The translations under genes were made by a program, and so were the position numbers. The notes under the pieces were generated by a model. The model saw only the letters and a program-made list of their open reading frames with translations, was not told where the DNA came from and did not search any database. This document shows positions 24,186 through 36,690 of a stretch of DNA of 64,000 bases, one piece after another; positions within the stretch are counted from its first letter, which is position 1, and each line of letters starts with the position of its first letter. The DNA lies in contig JAQFVV010012976.1 in assembly GCA_028023455.1 (NCBI GenBank), positions 124,001 through 188,000 on the forward strand. Direction: 5' to 3'. Source of the stretch: Epiperipatus broadwayi (lineage: Eukaryota; Onychophora; Udeonychophora; Euonychophora; Peripatidae).

Positions 24186-24440
24186 TTAAAGTATGAAGAT
24201 TGGCTGTCTTAATATAAGTCTGAGCACTTATTGCATATATGTGTAGAGATGATAATTTGGACTAACTGATGATTGCTGTTTTAGCATGAAATGCATATAT
24301 TGGTGATTATTTATCTTTTTAACATATATGTGTTTAAGTGTATCAATGTTATGAGATAGAGGAGAGAGTGATGGGTCATGTGAAAATCTGTGCTCATATA
24401 CCCTATATATTCCATATATACAGATATATAATAAGCCTGT
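24186..24440. repeat. unclassified dispersed repeat, copy 2
   Basis: Direct-orientation copy of 22490-22740, with an added gagatagaggagagagtga stretch that copy 3 near 51370-51400 also shows (as its complement). Copies 2 and 3 are therefore closer to each other than either is to copy 1. Confidence 0.7.
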
Positions 24441-25542
24441 ATTTCAATTATTACATATGATTTTTAGTTGGTAATAAAATTTACATATATATCAAGGAGG
24501 TATATTTCTTATCTTCATATCTTTAAAAGTAGAAATTATATTTTGAAGTAATTTATTTACAATTTCTTTTTTTAATGGCTCATAAAAGCTTTGCAATGTA
24601 AAAGTTCTAGAATCTTTACATGTAATCATCTCTGTTCAAAATTACTATTGCTTATTCTTTCTCAGCTGGGTTTATAATTTTTTTTCCTTTCTAAATTATC
24701 TCAAGACAAAAAAAAAATTAATTTAAATTACCTGGAAAAAAGGTGATTAATAGACAAATTATTTTTTTTAGCAATATGCTTGGTTTATAGGACAGAAATT
24801 AATCATTAATTTACAAGGAACAAATTAATAATATTATCTTCCTTTTTCTGATATTAAAAAAAATGTTTATATTATTGCAATGTTCTTAGCTCCTAATTTT
24901 CTTATAAGAAAAGCCCTATGCTATTTAGGAGTAAGAATGTAACTAATTTTCATGGTATAATGAAGGACACAATAAATGAGTGTCTCTAAATGCTTATAAT
25001 TACACTATTTTAATTATAGAATATATAAATTCAAGTTAATAAATGAACAGTACTTATTAAATTGCTGTCTAGTATTATATGTACACAAGTCAAATTAATA
25101 AACAAACAGTACTCATTTAATTTGTCCAGCATTCTATACCATACTAGACATACCTAGAATATTAAGTAGATTTCTACTACCTTTGTGGCTCTCAGAGTGT
25201 ACTAAAACATAATAAGAACAGATCTGTTTCAAAGTCTCTAGTTGGCTTGTTAACCTACAGGAGCCAAGACCCTGTGAAAAAGATGTCCCCTTTTGACTTT
25301 CTTTCACTGATTCTACTTTTTTCCCCAAATGAAGAAAAAGGAGAGCATTTTCTGCTCTTCTATTGGTTTTATTCTTTCCTCTTCTTTTGTTATTTCTGGA
25401 GTATTTCAGTCAATGGGGAGGTTACAGGTGATGAGTTTATTCTCAATTCTACTAGTTTCCATTTTGATTCAGTAAATTTAATTATAGTTCACATTTATTA
25501 AATTTCTTTGTTTTAGGAAATTTTCCATTTGGTAATGATCTT
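24441..25542. other. intron sequence, nothing recognised
   Basis: AT-rich. Overlapping opposite-strand frames near 25134-25501 have no recognisable domain. A short phrase (aacagtactyattaaattg) recurs at 25047 and 25107. Confidence 0.45.
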
Positions 25543-27350
25543 TACTTTTAATATAACATTTTAAATAAATTACAATCATTTCAATAATATATATATATAT
25601 ATATATTATCCCCCCCCCTTATTTCAGAAATTGGTTACTTTATGTTATATATATATATATTTCTAATTTCTTCTAACCCTTGCCTTTGTCTTTTGGATCT
25701 CAGTGATCTATGCTCTATCTGTGATTGAGTTTCTCTTTGTTCTGCTATTACTTCTTGCTGAATTTCCACCATTTTGTCATATTCCATAATCTCTGGTTCA
25801 CTATGATTTTCATTTGGTGTAATTATTTTTCTAGTACTAACTTGATTTTTCTTGTTTTCCACCATAGTTATTTGTTTTACCATGTTTATTTTTAATTTTG
25901 GACTCTCTATTTCTTTTGTTTGATATTGGAAAACATAGTTCAACGGTCTTTGATACTCTGTACCATTATTTATTCATACTGTTATTATTTTCTTAGATAA
26001 TTTACCTATAATTATCCCTTCTATCCATTTCTTTTTAAGCAAGTCCCATATCCAAACTTTCTCACCTATTTCATACTTGTTTTCTTTATCACGGTATTCC
26101 AAATGTTTATTCCATTTTGAAATTAGCATTGATAATTTAATTGGCAATTTTCTTCCCATCAGCAATTCCACCAGAGATTTCTTTGTAACCATTGATGGTG
26201 TGGAATGTTAATGCAACATTGCAATGTACAATTCTTCCTGCATATTAGTATTATTAATTTTCTTAAGAGCTCTTTTTTTACTTGTCAAATGGCATTTTCT
26301 GCTAACCTGTTTGATATGGAGTATGAAGGAGCTATACAGATATGTTTAATGCCTTTATTTATAAAATAGTCCTCCATTATTTGCATAGTAAATCCTGTGC
26401 CATTATTGTGAACAATTATGTTTGATAATTCATGACATGAAAATATTTCATTCAGATTCTGTATTGTTTCTCTCACACTCATATTTTTTACAATGTGATA
26501 TTCCCCATTTAGAATATGCATCTATGAATATAAAAAGTATCTTTCCATTGATGAGTATTGTGTCCAAATAGAGTCTTTGACAAGGCTTAGTTGCTTTACA
26601 CCATGCTACATGTCTTAATTTGCATATTTATTTTCTGTGTTTACTGTTATATTAGACCACCAGGTATAACTATGTGCTAGTGCTTTTGCACATACAATAC
26701 CTGAATGTCCTTCATACAACAATTTTAAGACTTTTTTGTATACATTTGGGTGTAGTATTACAATGCCATCAAAACACAACAATTATTGGAGAATATATTT
26801 TCTTGATCCATCCAAAAAATATAAATAATTAATTGAGGTTTTTTAATTAATCAGCCTTTGTTTATTCAACTTGTAAGTAAGATAACCTTTATCAGCCTTT
26901 GTCAATTTACTTCTGTTTCATTACTATGTGGGTTGTTCTTTATCTGGATTTTTAGACAATGTATTGGCAAGTGAAATTTTCTTTTTTTCTATATATCAGC
27001 TGATAATCTTATGCTGAAATTATGTTTCCCCATCTCAACATACATGGGTTCAAATGATATAGAACTAGCTTATTGCTAGATAATATCTTAACAGTGGTCA
27101 GTGGTCGGTCACTATTTAAAAAGACTGACCTAAAAGATACTAGTGAAACTTTTTTAAACCAAACATAACAGCCAAAGCCTCTTTATTGATCAGGCTATAG
27201 TTTTTCTTGATTTTTAAAAGGCTTCTATATATCATTCTTTATTGTAACTGGGATGGCATATAACTGCTCCCATTCCCATTATGAAGCATCAGTTATTAAC
27301 CGTACTTCCAGATTATTATTGAAATAGATTAGCAATTTTTCAGAGAACAG
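25543..27350 (-). pseudogene. Ty3/gypsy pol 3' part, copy A (RNase H edge to C-terminus)
   Basis: On the minus strand, from high to low coordinates: a remnant of the RNase H region, an integrase core piece at 26521-26285 (VHNNGTGFTMQIMEDYF then KGIKHICIAPSYS then NRLAENAI), a post-integrase module at 26192-25974 with EIGEKVWIWDLLKKKW, and a charged C-terminal tail at 25943-25635. The integrase catalytic DNG is NNG; the glutamate in LAENA remains. Stops and frameshifts separate the pieces. The same 3' end (ttttaatataacattttaaat) occurs at the 3' end of copy B, so both are the same family, head to tail. No LTR was identified. Confidence 0.82.
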
Positions 27351-30300
27351 TTTTAATATAACATTTTAAATAATCTGAAATCATTTCAATGTGTATATTT
27401 TATCCCTTCACTTATTTCAGTTACTTTATGTTATAAATATTTTTCTAATTTCTTCAGTCTTATCTTTGGGGTCTCAGTGAGTTATGCTCCATATGTGGCT
27501 GAGTTTCTGTTGTTCTGTTGGTACTTCTTGCTGAATTTTCACCATTTTGTTATAATCCATATTCTCTGGTTCACTATGATTTTTAGTTAGGGTAATTACT
27601 TTTTTTTTTGGTATTAACATGACTATTTCTTGTTTTCCATCAAAATTATTTGTTTCACTGTTAGCATTTATTTTTGGGTTCTCTGTTTCTTCTATTTGAC
27701 ATTGGCAAACATAGTTCAAGTGTCTTCAATACTCTGTACCATTATCTATTTTTACTGTTATTATTTGCTTAGATAATTTATCAGTAATTATCTCATCTAT
27801 CCATTTCTTTTTAAGAAAGTCTCATATCCAAACTTTCTCACCTATTTTTATTTGACTTCTTTATCAATGTATTCCAAATGTTTATCCTATTTTGGAATTA
27901 GTAGTGGTAATTTAGTTTGCAATTTTTACCCATCAATAATTCCACCAGTCATTCTCTTGTAACCATTGATGGCATGGAATGTTGGTGCAGCATTGCAATG
28001 TGCAATGATTTTTGCATATTGGCATTATTAATTTTCTTAAGAGCCTTTTTACTTGGTAAACAGTGTTTTCTTCTAACCTGTTCATTTTGGGATATTAAGG
28101 GGCTGTACAGATGTGTTCAATGCCTCTATTTATGAAACAGTTCTCCATTATTTGCACACTAAATCTTGTGCTATTATTGGAAACAATTATTTCTGGTAAT
28201 CTATGGCATGAAAATATTTTATTCAGGTTCTGTATTGTTTCTCCCACACTCATATTTTTATGATACAATACTCCCTACTTAGAGTATGCATCTATAAGTA
28301 CAAGAGGCATATTTCCATTGATTTGGTGAGGCTTAGTTGCTTTATGTCATGCTACATATGTCTTAGTTTTGCATACTGTTATATTAGACTACCAGAGGTA
28401 ACTGTGTGCTAGTGCTTTCACATGTACAATACCTTGATGACTTTCATGCAACAATTTTAAGACTTTCTGTATACCCTAAAGTGGTACTACAATCCCATAA
28501 AAACACAACCTTTGTTGGTGAATAGGTTTTTCCAATTCATCCAAAAAACAGAAACAATTCATTGAGGTTTCTTAGTTCAGGATTTCTGACTTTTAAAATA
28601 TCTATATAATTTACTTCTGTTTTATTACTATAGATTTCTAGACAATGCATCAGCATGTGAAATTTCTTTTTTTTCTATATATCAGTTGATAACCTTAAAC
28701 TGAAACTATGTTTCTCCATCTCAACATATGTGGACTCAAATGATATGTAACTAGCTTATCATGTCTAATATTCCTAACAATTGTTGATGATTGGTAGCTA
28801 TTTGAAAAGATCGACTAAAAAGATATTGATGTTAAACCACTAAACATCACATGATCACCATCTCTATACTAGCACATAATTGTTGTAAATAAAGATAGGG
28901 ATTTTATGCACAAGCCTTCTGGCATCCATTGATTACTCTGTTTGGCACAGGGTGGCACTACTGTATGGAGAGTTTTGCCTTTGTTAAGATATTGATGACA
29001 CTTTTTTAAATCAAACATAACAGCCAAAGCCTCTTCATTGATCTGGCTATATTTTCTTTTGGCTTTTGAAAGGCTTCTCAATACATAAGCTATAGGTCAT
29101 TCTCTATTGTAACAGAGATGGCATATAATAAGTCTGACTCACCATTCTGAAGCATCAGTCATTAATCAAAGTTCCAGATTATTATCAAAATGGACTAGCA
29201 ATTTTTCAGACAAGAGAAGCTCTTTCATTTGTATAAATGCTTCTTTGTGAATTTGTAAGCAATTTCATTTTTGATCTTTCTTCAATAACTTGTACAATAG
29301 TTTTTCTACTTTCACTTATTTTTCAAAAAACCTTAAAATAATTTTTCAGACCTAAAAATGTCAGATGTTCTTTAAGATTTCTGAGTTTGGTCACATTTTT
29401 CACAGCTTGTATTTTCTCAGATGATGGATATTTACCCTTATTTGAAATTACATACCCTAGTAACTGTAATTCCATTGTGTTCCATATGTTTTCTGTGCAT
29501 TTAATTTGACACCTGATTTCTCTAATTGGTTGCATACTTTAAACAGTCTTTGTCATAACATTTCTTCAAAGCAAGCTGAAATAATAATGTTATCAAAGTA
29601 AGATATTATGCCATCTAACCCCTGAACTAAAGTATTAATTTTTGCTTAAAAATATTCAGTACTGTAATAATCACAAACTGTAATCAATTGCATTTAAGTA
29701 AACCAATAGGGGCTGTTAAGGTTAATATTTCTGCCAATTTATTTGTAACTGGTATTTAGTGTAAGACAGAGTTAAGGTTTAGTTTTGTAAAGTGAGAGGC
29801 TTTTTGAAGACTGGCTAATACTTCTCTCACATTAAGCACTGGACACACTCTCTTTTTAAATATTTGATTATCATTACTTTATAATTGCCACATATCCAGA
29901 TTTGCCCATTAGGTTTTGTGTCACCACTATAGGCATGATTTAACTGACATTTCTACTGGCATCATTATGCCTTTATTAACCAATGCCTGAATTTTCTCCT
30001 CTATTTTACTTTTGTGTGTGAATGGAATTTTTTGCACCTTACAAACAACAGGATATGCATTTTCAAATAGTTCAATCTTTATTGGCTAGTTAATATTGAA
30101 CCTGATTTATTACTAAACAAATTTTGATATTTGTTTTACATTTCATGTTCCAGCAAAAAATGATCACAATACTGATGTAAATTCTCATTGCATGGAATCA
30201 TTCTCTGCTGATTATATGACTACAGTGTTCTTTTACTATATATAATGATAGGTTTAACTATTTTTGCCTGATGTTTTATTAGTGTTTTTACTTGACCTAG

Positions 30301-31400
30301 TATTTTAAGTGTATTCCCACTAACATCTTTAGCTTTAATGATTGCCTTCTCTATTGGAATATTAATATAGTTAGCTGACACTGCATTTCAATCTTTTTTG
30401 GACATTATTGTCTTCATTATCAGTTTTTCTGCAGACCCATGACAAATGACCTTTAAGCCCACATTTGCTCTATGACCACTTCTCCCACAAAAATAGCAAG
30501 TTGCTTTATCCTCCTTGTTACATACTGATTTTTTGGGTTTAGTCATTTGGTCATCCATTTTATAGACAACTATATTTAGGCTATCATCTGTTTTATTTTT
30601 TATATGTGTGCTTGTTCTAATACCATCTCATAAGCTACATCCTTTTTAATAGCCATATTGTATGTCATCTCTGACTCTGTTTAAAACTGTTACCTGAGCC
30701 TGTCATCAGACATATCCCAAAACAGCTGATCAATGAGTGTTTCATAGAGATAATTGCCATACACACAATATTTTGCCAGTTCTTTATAAGGGCTGCATCG
30801 TAATCTTTAATTTTCTCACTGTTCACTTGCTTCCTGTTTCTTAATTTTAAATGAGCTATATGGCGAAATGGGTGGGGACTAAAATCTTGTATTTATAAAT
30901 AAGTATAAATAGGTCTGAAATAAGCAGCTAAGAATTTCCAGTTTAGTGCAGACAATTCAGTCTACTTTAGTTTTTTTTGAAAACTCAACTTAAAAAACAG
31001 TGCTGTAGTGATCCAATGCTGAAATAAGAAACTGCTGTTTAAAACTTTTTTCCACCAAATAGTCATATCTTGCTGATTGTTTTTAAACTAATCTTCAATA
31101 CTCCAATTATAACAGCCAGTATGATGATTTTATTTGAAAGACTGCATGCAATGTGTGGTTAGCAACAAAAAACCTACACCTATCAAAATACCTGAAAAAT
31201 GCAATCAGATCCAGAAAGTAACACTGAAGTTTGCCAAATCAGCTATAGTCTGCCTTAATATTGCCATGAAGAAAGAAATGGATGGTGCCTTATGAATTAT
31301 CCCAAATCTACTGGTACTTTACCTTATATAATGTCACCAATGTTCCTGTATTACCAGTGCCAAAGAAGAAAACTGTCCTCTTTGGGGGAATTAACAAAAT
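27351..31400 (-). pseudogene. Ty3/gypsy gag-pol, copy B (nearly full length, decayed)
   Basis: Reading the minus strand downward from about 31.4 kb: a gag piece near 30780-30640 (YGNYLYETLIDQLFWDMSDD), a CCHC knuckle near 30510-30435 (CYFCGRSGH, then after a one-base shift CGLKGHLSWVCRK), protease-region sequence near 30330, RT pieces (VNKGIMMPVE, then VLNVREVLASLQKASHFTKL near 29830), the active site as YFDNIIIS near 29610, the RT connection LLGYVISNKGKYPSSEKIQA at 29535-29323, and RNase H (SLSKAKRKYSQINEEALAV near 29075). Integrase fragments and a C-terminal tail follow (27719-27474). The catalytic YxDD has become YFDN. A ribozyme-element derivative is inserted in the RNase H region (28832-28985). 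Confidence 0.82.
28832..28985 (+). mobile_element. short derivative of the subfamily 2 ribozyme element, 12-bp target duplication
   Basis: The insert is bounded by the perfect 12-bp direct repeat aagatattgatg (28820-28831, 28986-28997) within the Ty3 RNase H relic. It keeps the family head (taaacatcacatgatcacc) and tail (gattttatgcacaagcc to ggagagttttgcct) but lacks one arm and the whole hammerhead. It dates the family's activity to after the Ty3 insertion. Confidence 0.9.
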
Positions 31401-32297
31401 CAAATATAAATATATTAAAAAACAATAACTACAAAAATTCATGATTTGGGACTATTTAAATATTTCACATTGTAAGATCTTATCATTATAGATATTAAAA
31501 GGCCTTAATTTTAAACTTAAATTAAAAATATCTTATATTATTATTATATTTAATATTTTATATATGTATCAATAGTTGCGAGTATATATGCAACAATTTT
31601 ATATATACCACATCAATAAATTATTAAGTTATTTTTTATTAATCCAATTAGTTTGTGTTTCCTGCTCTAATTCAGTCCAAACACTGTGTTTTTATCATCC
31701 AATATACTAATAGCATCCATAACCCTGAGAAATCATGCAATCCACTAGGGAACATGCAGCAGTGGTGGTAACAATTTGTAAATTATTATGATTGGGTGTT
31801 AATAAGTTTTCCAAAAATAAACTTTCTAGTTAGAAGGTTCAGTGTCTGGGAGTTTTATTTGTTATTTTATTGAAACTGAAAAATAAAATTATTTTGGGAG
31901 AACTTGTACTTATGTTATATTTCGTTATTATCACTATCACATTGGTTAATAGTATTATATAGATCTTTGAATTGAATCATTTTATTTAAATTTTATTAAT
32001 TATTTTAGTTTCACCATATATAATATTTATTTGAATCAATGTATACTGATACATATTTGTGTGATAATAAAATTTGGCAGATATTTAAATCATTATCATA
32101 TCTGACAATCATTTCAGTACCATATTTTTTTGTATTTGAATATCAATAAAAAGCATTTAATGCTAATTGTTACCTTTATAATTAGAAAATTAGAGATGAA
32201 TTAAAATATAATGTGGTTAGTGCTATGAATATAATAATCAATAACTATGTACTGTTTAGAAAATATAGAAACTATTACAATAATACAATACACTAAC
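31401..32297. other. intron sequence, nothing recognised
   Basis: AT-rich and non-coding. It is the region immediately 3' of the Ig exon at 32298-32615 in the direction of transcription. Confidence 0.5.
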
Positions 32298-32615
32298 CTG
32301 GTGAATGTTTTTCTATAACATGAACAATAATCATTTCCTCCTTTTTATCATAATTGCAAGTATATGTTCCAGAATCATAAAGATGTGCCTTAAAAATATA
32401 CAGTTGTGGTGGATTGGTGTTTGTTAAAAAATCTGATCGATATTTTATTGAATCATAAGCTTCTTTCCTATGATCTATTATTTTAAATATCATTATTTTT
32501 TCATTTTTGTGATTACTTCTATACCAAATAACATTAGACCCTAGTGGGGATTTGCAAGGTAAAACAATAGTATCATCTTCTTCAACCCTGATTATATATG
32601 ACTTAGGAATTTTAA
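32298..32615 (-). CDS. Ig-like domain exon 3 (V/I-set type)
   Basis: This 318-bp exon encodes 106 residues and is phase 1-1. The acceptor is gtatctttttag and the donor is CCAG|gttagt. The hallmarks are complete: B-strand cysteine in IVLPCKSP, tryptophan in VIWYRS, and the F-strand motif YDSGTYTCNY. The distance between the cysteines is about 60 residues and the C'-D region is long, more V-like than I-like. The domain starts right after the splice site (KIPKSYIIRVEEDD) and ends in VHVIEKHSPG, so one exon equals one domain. Introns of about 20 kb lie on both sides. Confidence 0.85.
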
Positions 32616-33105
32616 CTAAAAAGATACAATAAATTGTTGAATAAATTAAAATTAATATTAAATGCGGAGTGTTATTTACACATAATATGATATTACACAC
32701 AGACAGAAAGACAAATATGTAGATAATATATTGATGAATGTATAAATAGATAAACTATGGATGAATGTATGGAAAATAGCTATATAGTTAGAAATATGAG
32801 TATATGGGTATGTAAATTATTCAAATGACTAGATGAGAGAAACAAAAAGATACCTCATTATATGTATTTTAAATGAATAGATAAATGAACAAGAAAGATA
32901 AATTTTAAAGCAGGTCAATATTTGTCTTTACTAATAAATATACAGATAATATATCTGAAAAAAGACTACCAAGAATCACTTATTAACTTCTTACTGTAGA
33001 TATATCATTTTTTGATATTTAATTATTTTATACTGTATAAAATTAAACTTACCCTGTTCAAAAAAAAACATTATATAACAACAAAAATTTCTTATTAGAT
33101 AGAAA
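32616..33105. other. intron sequence with weak gata/gaat-rich patch
   Basis: Diverged short-period repeats (gatgaatgta..aatagata) at 32700-32900. No coding signal. Confidence 0.45.
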
Positions 33106-33117
33106 TAAACAATGTAG

Positions 33118-33364
33118 AGACTAAACTTTTCATACAACAGTACCACTCAGTGCAAGCCAGAGTAATCAATGGATGCAAGAAGGTTTGTGCATAAAATTCC
33201 TATCTAGTGCCTACTCATCCAATATCCCCAGACTAGTTTCTAGCTTATGGCTTTCATCAGTGAGAAGCCTTGCACTGAGTGGTGCTACTATATGGAGAAT
33301 TTAGCCTCTGCATAAACAGTTTGTTTAAGCATAAAGAATTGTGACCGTGCGACTTTTTAGTGTT
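33118..33364 (-). mobile_element. foldback ribozyme element, subfamily 2, 12-bp target duplication
   Basis: Flanked by taaacaatgtag (33106-33117) and taaacaatatag (33365-33376), which differ at one position. The left arm (cagtgcaagccagagtaatcaatgg, tagtgcctactcatcc) runs into an intact minus-strand hammerhead. The right arm is shortened, because ttgcactgagtggtgctac follows the ribozyme directly. The family head (complement of caattctttatgc) is at the right end. It sits in the 20-kb Ig intron. Confidence 0.86.
33225..33266 (-). ncRNA. type I hammerhead ribozyme, subfamily 2 (intact, covarying helix II)
   Basis: On the minus strand: helix I TTCTCA/TGGGGA, core CTGATGA, helix II AGC-CATAA-GCT, GAA, helix III ACTAGT, cleavage-site C (position 33231). 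Compared with the GGC/GCC helix II at 13385, both sides of one pair have changed (G-C to A-T), a compensatory change that preserves the stem. This is the best-preserved subfamily 2 ribozyme. Confidence 0.86.
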
Positions 33365-33512
33365 TAAACAATATAGGTAAATATTTTAAGTTGAAAGACA
33401 ATAGTAGATAATATATATTACGCCATAATATTATCATTATACAATGACAAATTAAACTACCACTTTTTTTTTAAAAAATATATATGTTCTCCAACATTAT
33501 AAATAAATTCAT

Positions 33513-33600
33513 AAACTTCTTATTTCTTTCCAAAACTGTTGGAAATGTATATCTGAATTTATATATGGAAATACAGTTTTTGGAAAGAAATAAGTTTTTA
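33513..33600. repeat. inverted repeat, about 26-bp arms
   Basis: aaacttcttatttctttcca with aaactg is inverted as cagttt with ttggaaagaaataagttttt, with one or two mismatches around a 35-bp loop. Probably a small MITE; ends not defined. Confidence 0.65.
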
Positions 33601-34639
33601 AGCATTTATCTTTAACAAATATAAATCAGTAGCCTATAAGATTATTATCTAATAGCCCCAAGATCAAAAATTCTTAAAAGCTTTTATTGTTGGTTCTATT
33701 GAGGGTAGATGCATTTTAAGAGTCATAGAATTTTACATGTGTTTGAAAATATAATCTTTACATATCAGCATTTGAGGATAGCAAAACATCACATATCTTT
33801 CTCTACTTGTATCCTGTTAAAAACAATGTTTCACTCTATTCTTCTGCCAAATCATTCATTACAAGCTTAAGTAATAAAATCGATATTATATGATAGCCTC
33901 AGGCAATGGTTTTTTTTTTTTTTTTGTCAGGGAGAAATTTGGACTACTTGCTCCAACTACATTCAGCCTAAATTCAAAAATACCAAATACTTATAATTCT
34001 TCCTTCTTATTTCTTTCTTTATATTGCTTATACTTCCCTCCACATTGAAATACAAATTATATATTGTCCTCACAAAACTTATATTTTTATAAACTATATA
34101 TCATATGTCATGCAATTTTTTTTCTCTTGAATACATATTAATATTTGTATATAATTTATTAATAAATTTTATTTTAGATATATATAAACTTCATAGTATT
34201 TTAATGTTTACAATATTTTCCTACTTTGGATTTTATAGTCTCAGTACTCATTTTAGATTCATTTATCAAATTAGCTTTTAAATCAATAGCTTTATCTGCA
34301 TATTATTATAATGCGTTTCTGCTCCTTTTAAATTGTTCATTGTTGAAAATTAAATATTACTGTATATAAAAAATGTATTTCTCATGAATTTGGCTTTAAT
34401 TTTTTCTACAGTCATACCGGGCTCAATTTTCAGAATGATGAACAAATTAAAAATTATCAGTAAGCCTGCACATTTATCTATACACATGATGATAATTCCA
34501 GTTACAGAATTTGATTTCGGAAATCATAAACTTCCTCATCTTATAAAAATGTGAAGGCAAGATATTCTAATTATGTATCATTAAACACATATATAGAAAG
34601 AGTAATGAATCGAGAATAAAGTGCAAGTACTCGATTTTT

Positions 34640-34947
34640 AATAATTAAATATTTAATTAATAATATACAGAAAAGTTAGTTTTTTTTTAATATTTAGCTT
34701 TATAACTGCCTAACAAGCTTTCAATACATTTAATATATCATAATCATGGTGTCTAATGGTGTGGTTACAAGTTCTTTATGTCAGTATTTTATTATTATCT
34801 AATAAGCTATTCAATGTATTCAAATTTAAATTCATTGAAATAGCCCATTTCTTTAATATGAGTTTGCTTGCTTATTTTTTGTTAATAGAAAAATTTGTCA
34901 CTATCTATTGCACATGTCTCTTTGACCTTCCACTTTCTGTCTGCCTC

Positions 34948-35011
<64 letters not shown>

Positions 35012-35520
35012 GTACACTGTTTCTACCTTCGTTAGCCTGAATCTGCAGCCAGTTTTCTGCTCATGATCTATAAATATTGACATATTTTCTTTGCCTTTGA
35101 GGACTCTATTATATAAATATCTATGTTGGGTAAATCTTATTGACAGACTTGGCCCTTAATTTCCGATAATAAGTAGATTTTTAGGCTAATTGGCTGCAGA
35201 GTTGTTGAATAATTGATTAAGTGATGGAGGGGTTCGAAAGCAGGTCAAAGAGACATGTGAAAAGACCATTTTTCTATTAACAAGAAAAAAGCAAGTATAC
35301 TCAGATCAAAGAAATGTGCTATTTGAATTTAAATTTGAATAAATAGCTTATTAGGTAATAATTAAACACTAATATAAAGAGCACACCATTAGATGCCATG
35401 AATATGATAAATATATTGAAAGCATGCTAGCAATAATAAAATGGAATATTAAAAACTCCCTTTTCTATGAATATATTCATTAATTACCAGTTATTAAGTT
35501 GGCTCAGAAAAGAAAAAAAT
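34640..35520. mobile_element. long-inverted-repeat DNA element with internal (TC)n
   Basis: Arms of roughly 240 bp face each other. Left blocks (aatatttagctttataac, gctttcaatacatttaatat, catggtgtctaatggtgtg, gctattcaatgtattcaaat) recur inverted at the right (cacaccattagatgccatg, atatattgaaagcatgctag, attcaaatttaaat...). The centre holds the (TC)n run and about 250 bp of unmatched sequence. There is no transposase. The short MITE at 14138-14304 shares its ends. Arm divergence suggests moderate age. Confidence 0.78.
34951..35009. repeat. (TC)n microsatellite
   Basis: About 58 bp of uninterrupted ct/tc between the arms of the long-inverted-repeat element. Confidence 0.95.
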
Positions 35521-36690
35521 TAGTAATAGTTTAATTAATAACAATATTAATTAATATATAATAACAATAATACACATGAACTTTATAGACAAATTTGTTT
35601 TAATATAGCCAGCTATATACTATGTTCAAATGCTAATTCAAATAACTCTAGTTTGTTATAAAATAACTAAATTAATAAATTATTTTTGATTCAGTACATA
35701 ATGGGGAAACATCCTGATATAGTAGATAATTTAAAATATTCTTTAAACATAACTAAGTATATCAAAAATATCAGATATGTATAATTTACAAACAGAAATT
35801 ATTTTCGAATAGCATATTACTACTAAATTAATAAAAACCTTAATAATTTAATTTCATGAGTTTTTTTATCTTTTAAATAAAAACAATTCTTTATAGTTTT
35901 GGTTGATTTTAAATATATATATAGAAACTCATGTGTTTGTGTTTAAGCAATATGAACACTATACTTTCATTAAGCACTTCCTTTATTCTTGAAATGATGT
36001 TTTTAGAAGCTTTCCACATGCAACTTTGGCTTGAGATACAATTTTCCAAATGGTATGCTCTGCTCATTTATAAGAACTAAGCAAAAAATAATCCAAAACA
36101 TTTCTGGTTTGACTGTCATATTGTTACATATTTAACACTAAAGCATGGTTATTTATATATATGCACAGATAATGGAAAAAATATATAATCATTAAAATGA
36201 TGCACTTTAAACTCTATTAATATATAATTGAACTGCTCTTTAGCTGCCATGTTCAATAATTGTTTAGCCACTTCTTAATCCAATATTTTATATGGAAGTT
36301 ATCTTGAATTATTAAAGCCCAAAAGTGCATGTTAAATCAGCCAAGATATTTATAGCAAAATGATTTGAACTTGATTGAGATTTTAATTTACAGCATACTA
36401 TTTATATTCATTTTTAAGCTCTACAAATAAATAGTAAAACATCAAATTTTATCAATTATATATATATGATAGATTTATATTTCACTAAATGTTTGAAGTA
36501 TTATCATTTATTTGCGGAATTCGAAAATGAATGGAAATAATTGACGTAGGTATATTTAAGTACAGGTCAATTCAAATCAATTTGCTGAAAATATTGGCTG
36601 TTATAATTAAATATAACTTTCCATATAATATCTTGATTCACAGAATGAAACAGCCATTTTCTTACTATGAAAGATTTATCGAACATGGCT
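35521..36690. other. intron sequence, nothing recognised
   Basis: AT-rich and non-coding, up to the 5' edge of the non-LTR element. Confidence 0.5.

Noticed and set aside
34756-35040. Reading frame ending in a Ser-Leu repeat
   Set aside because: It runs through the inverted repeat arm and the (TC)n run of a transposable element.
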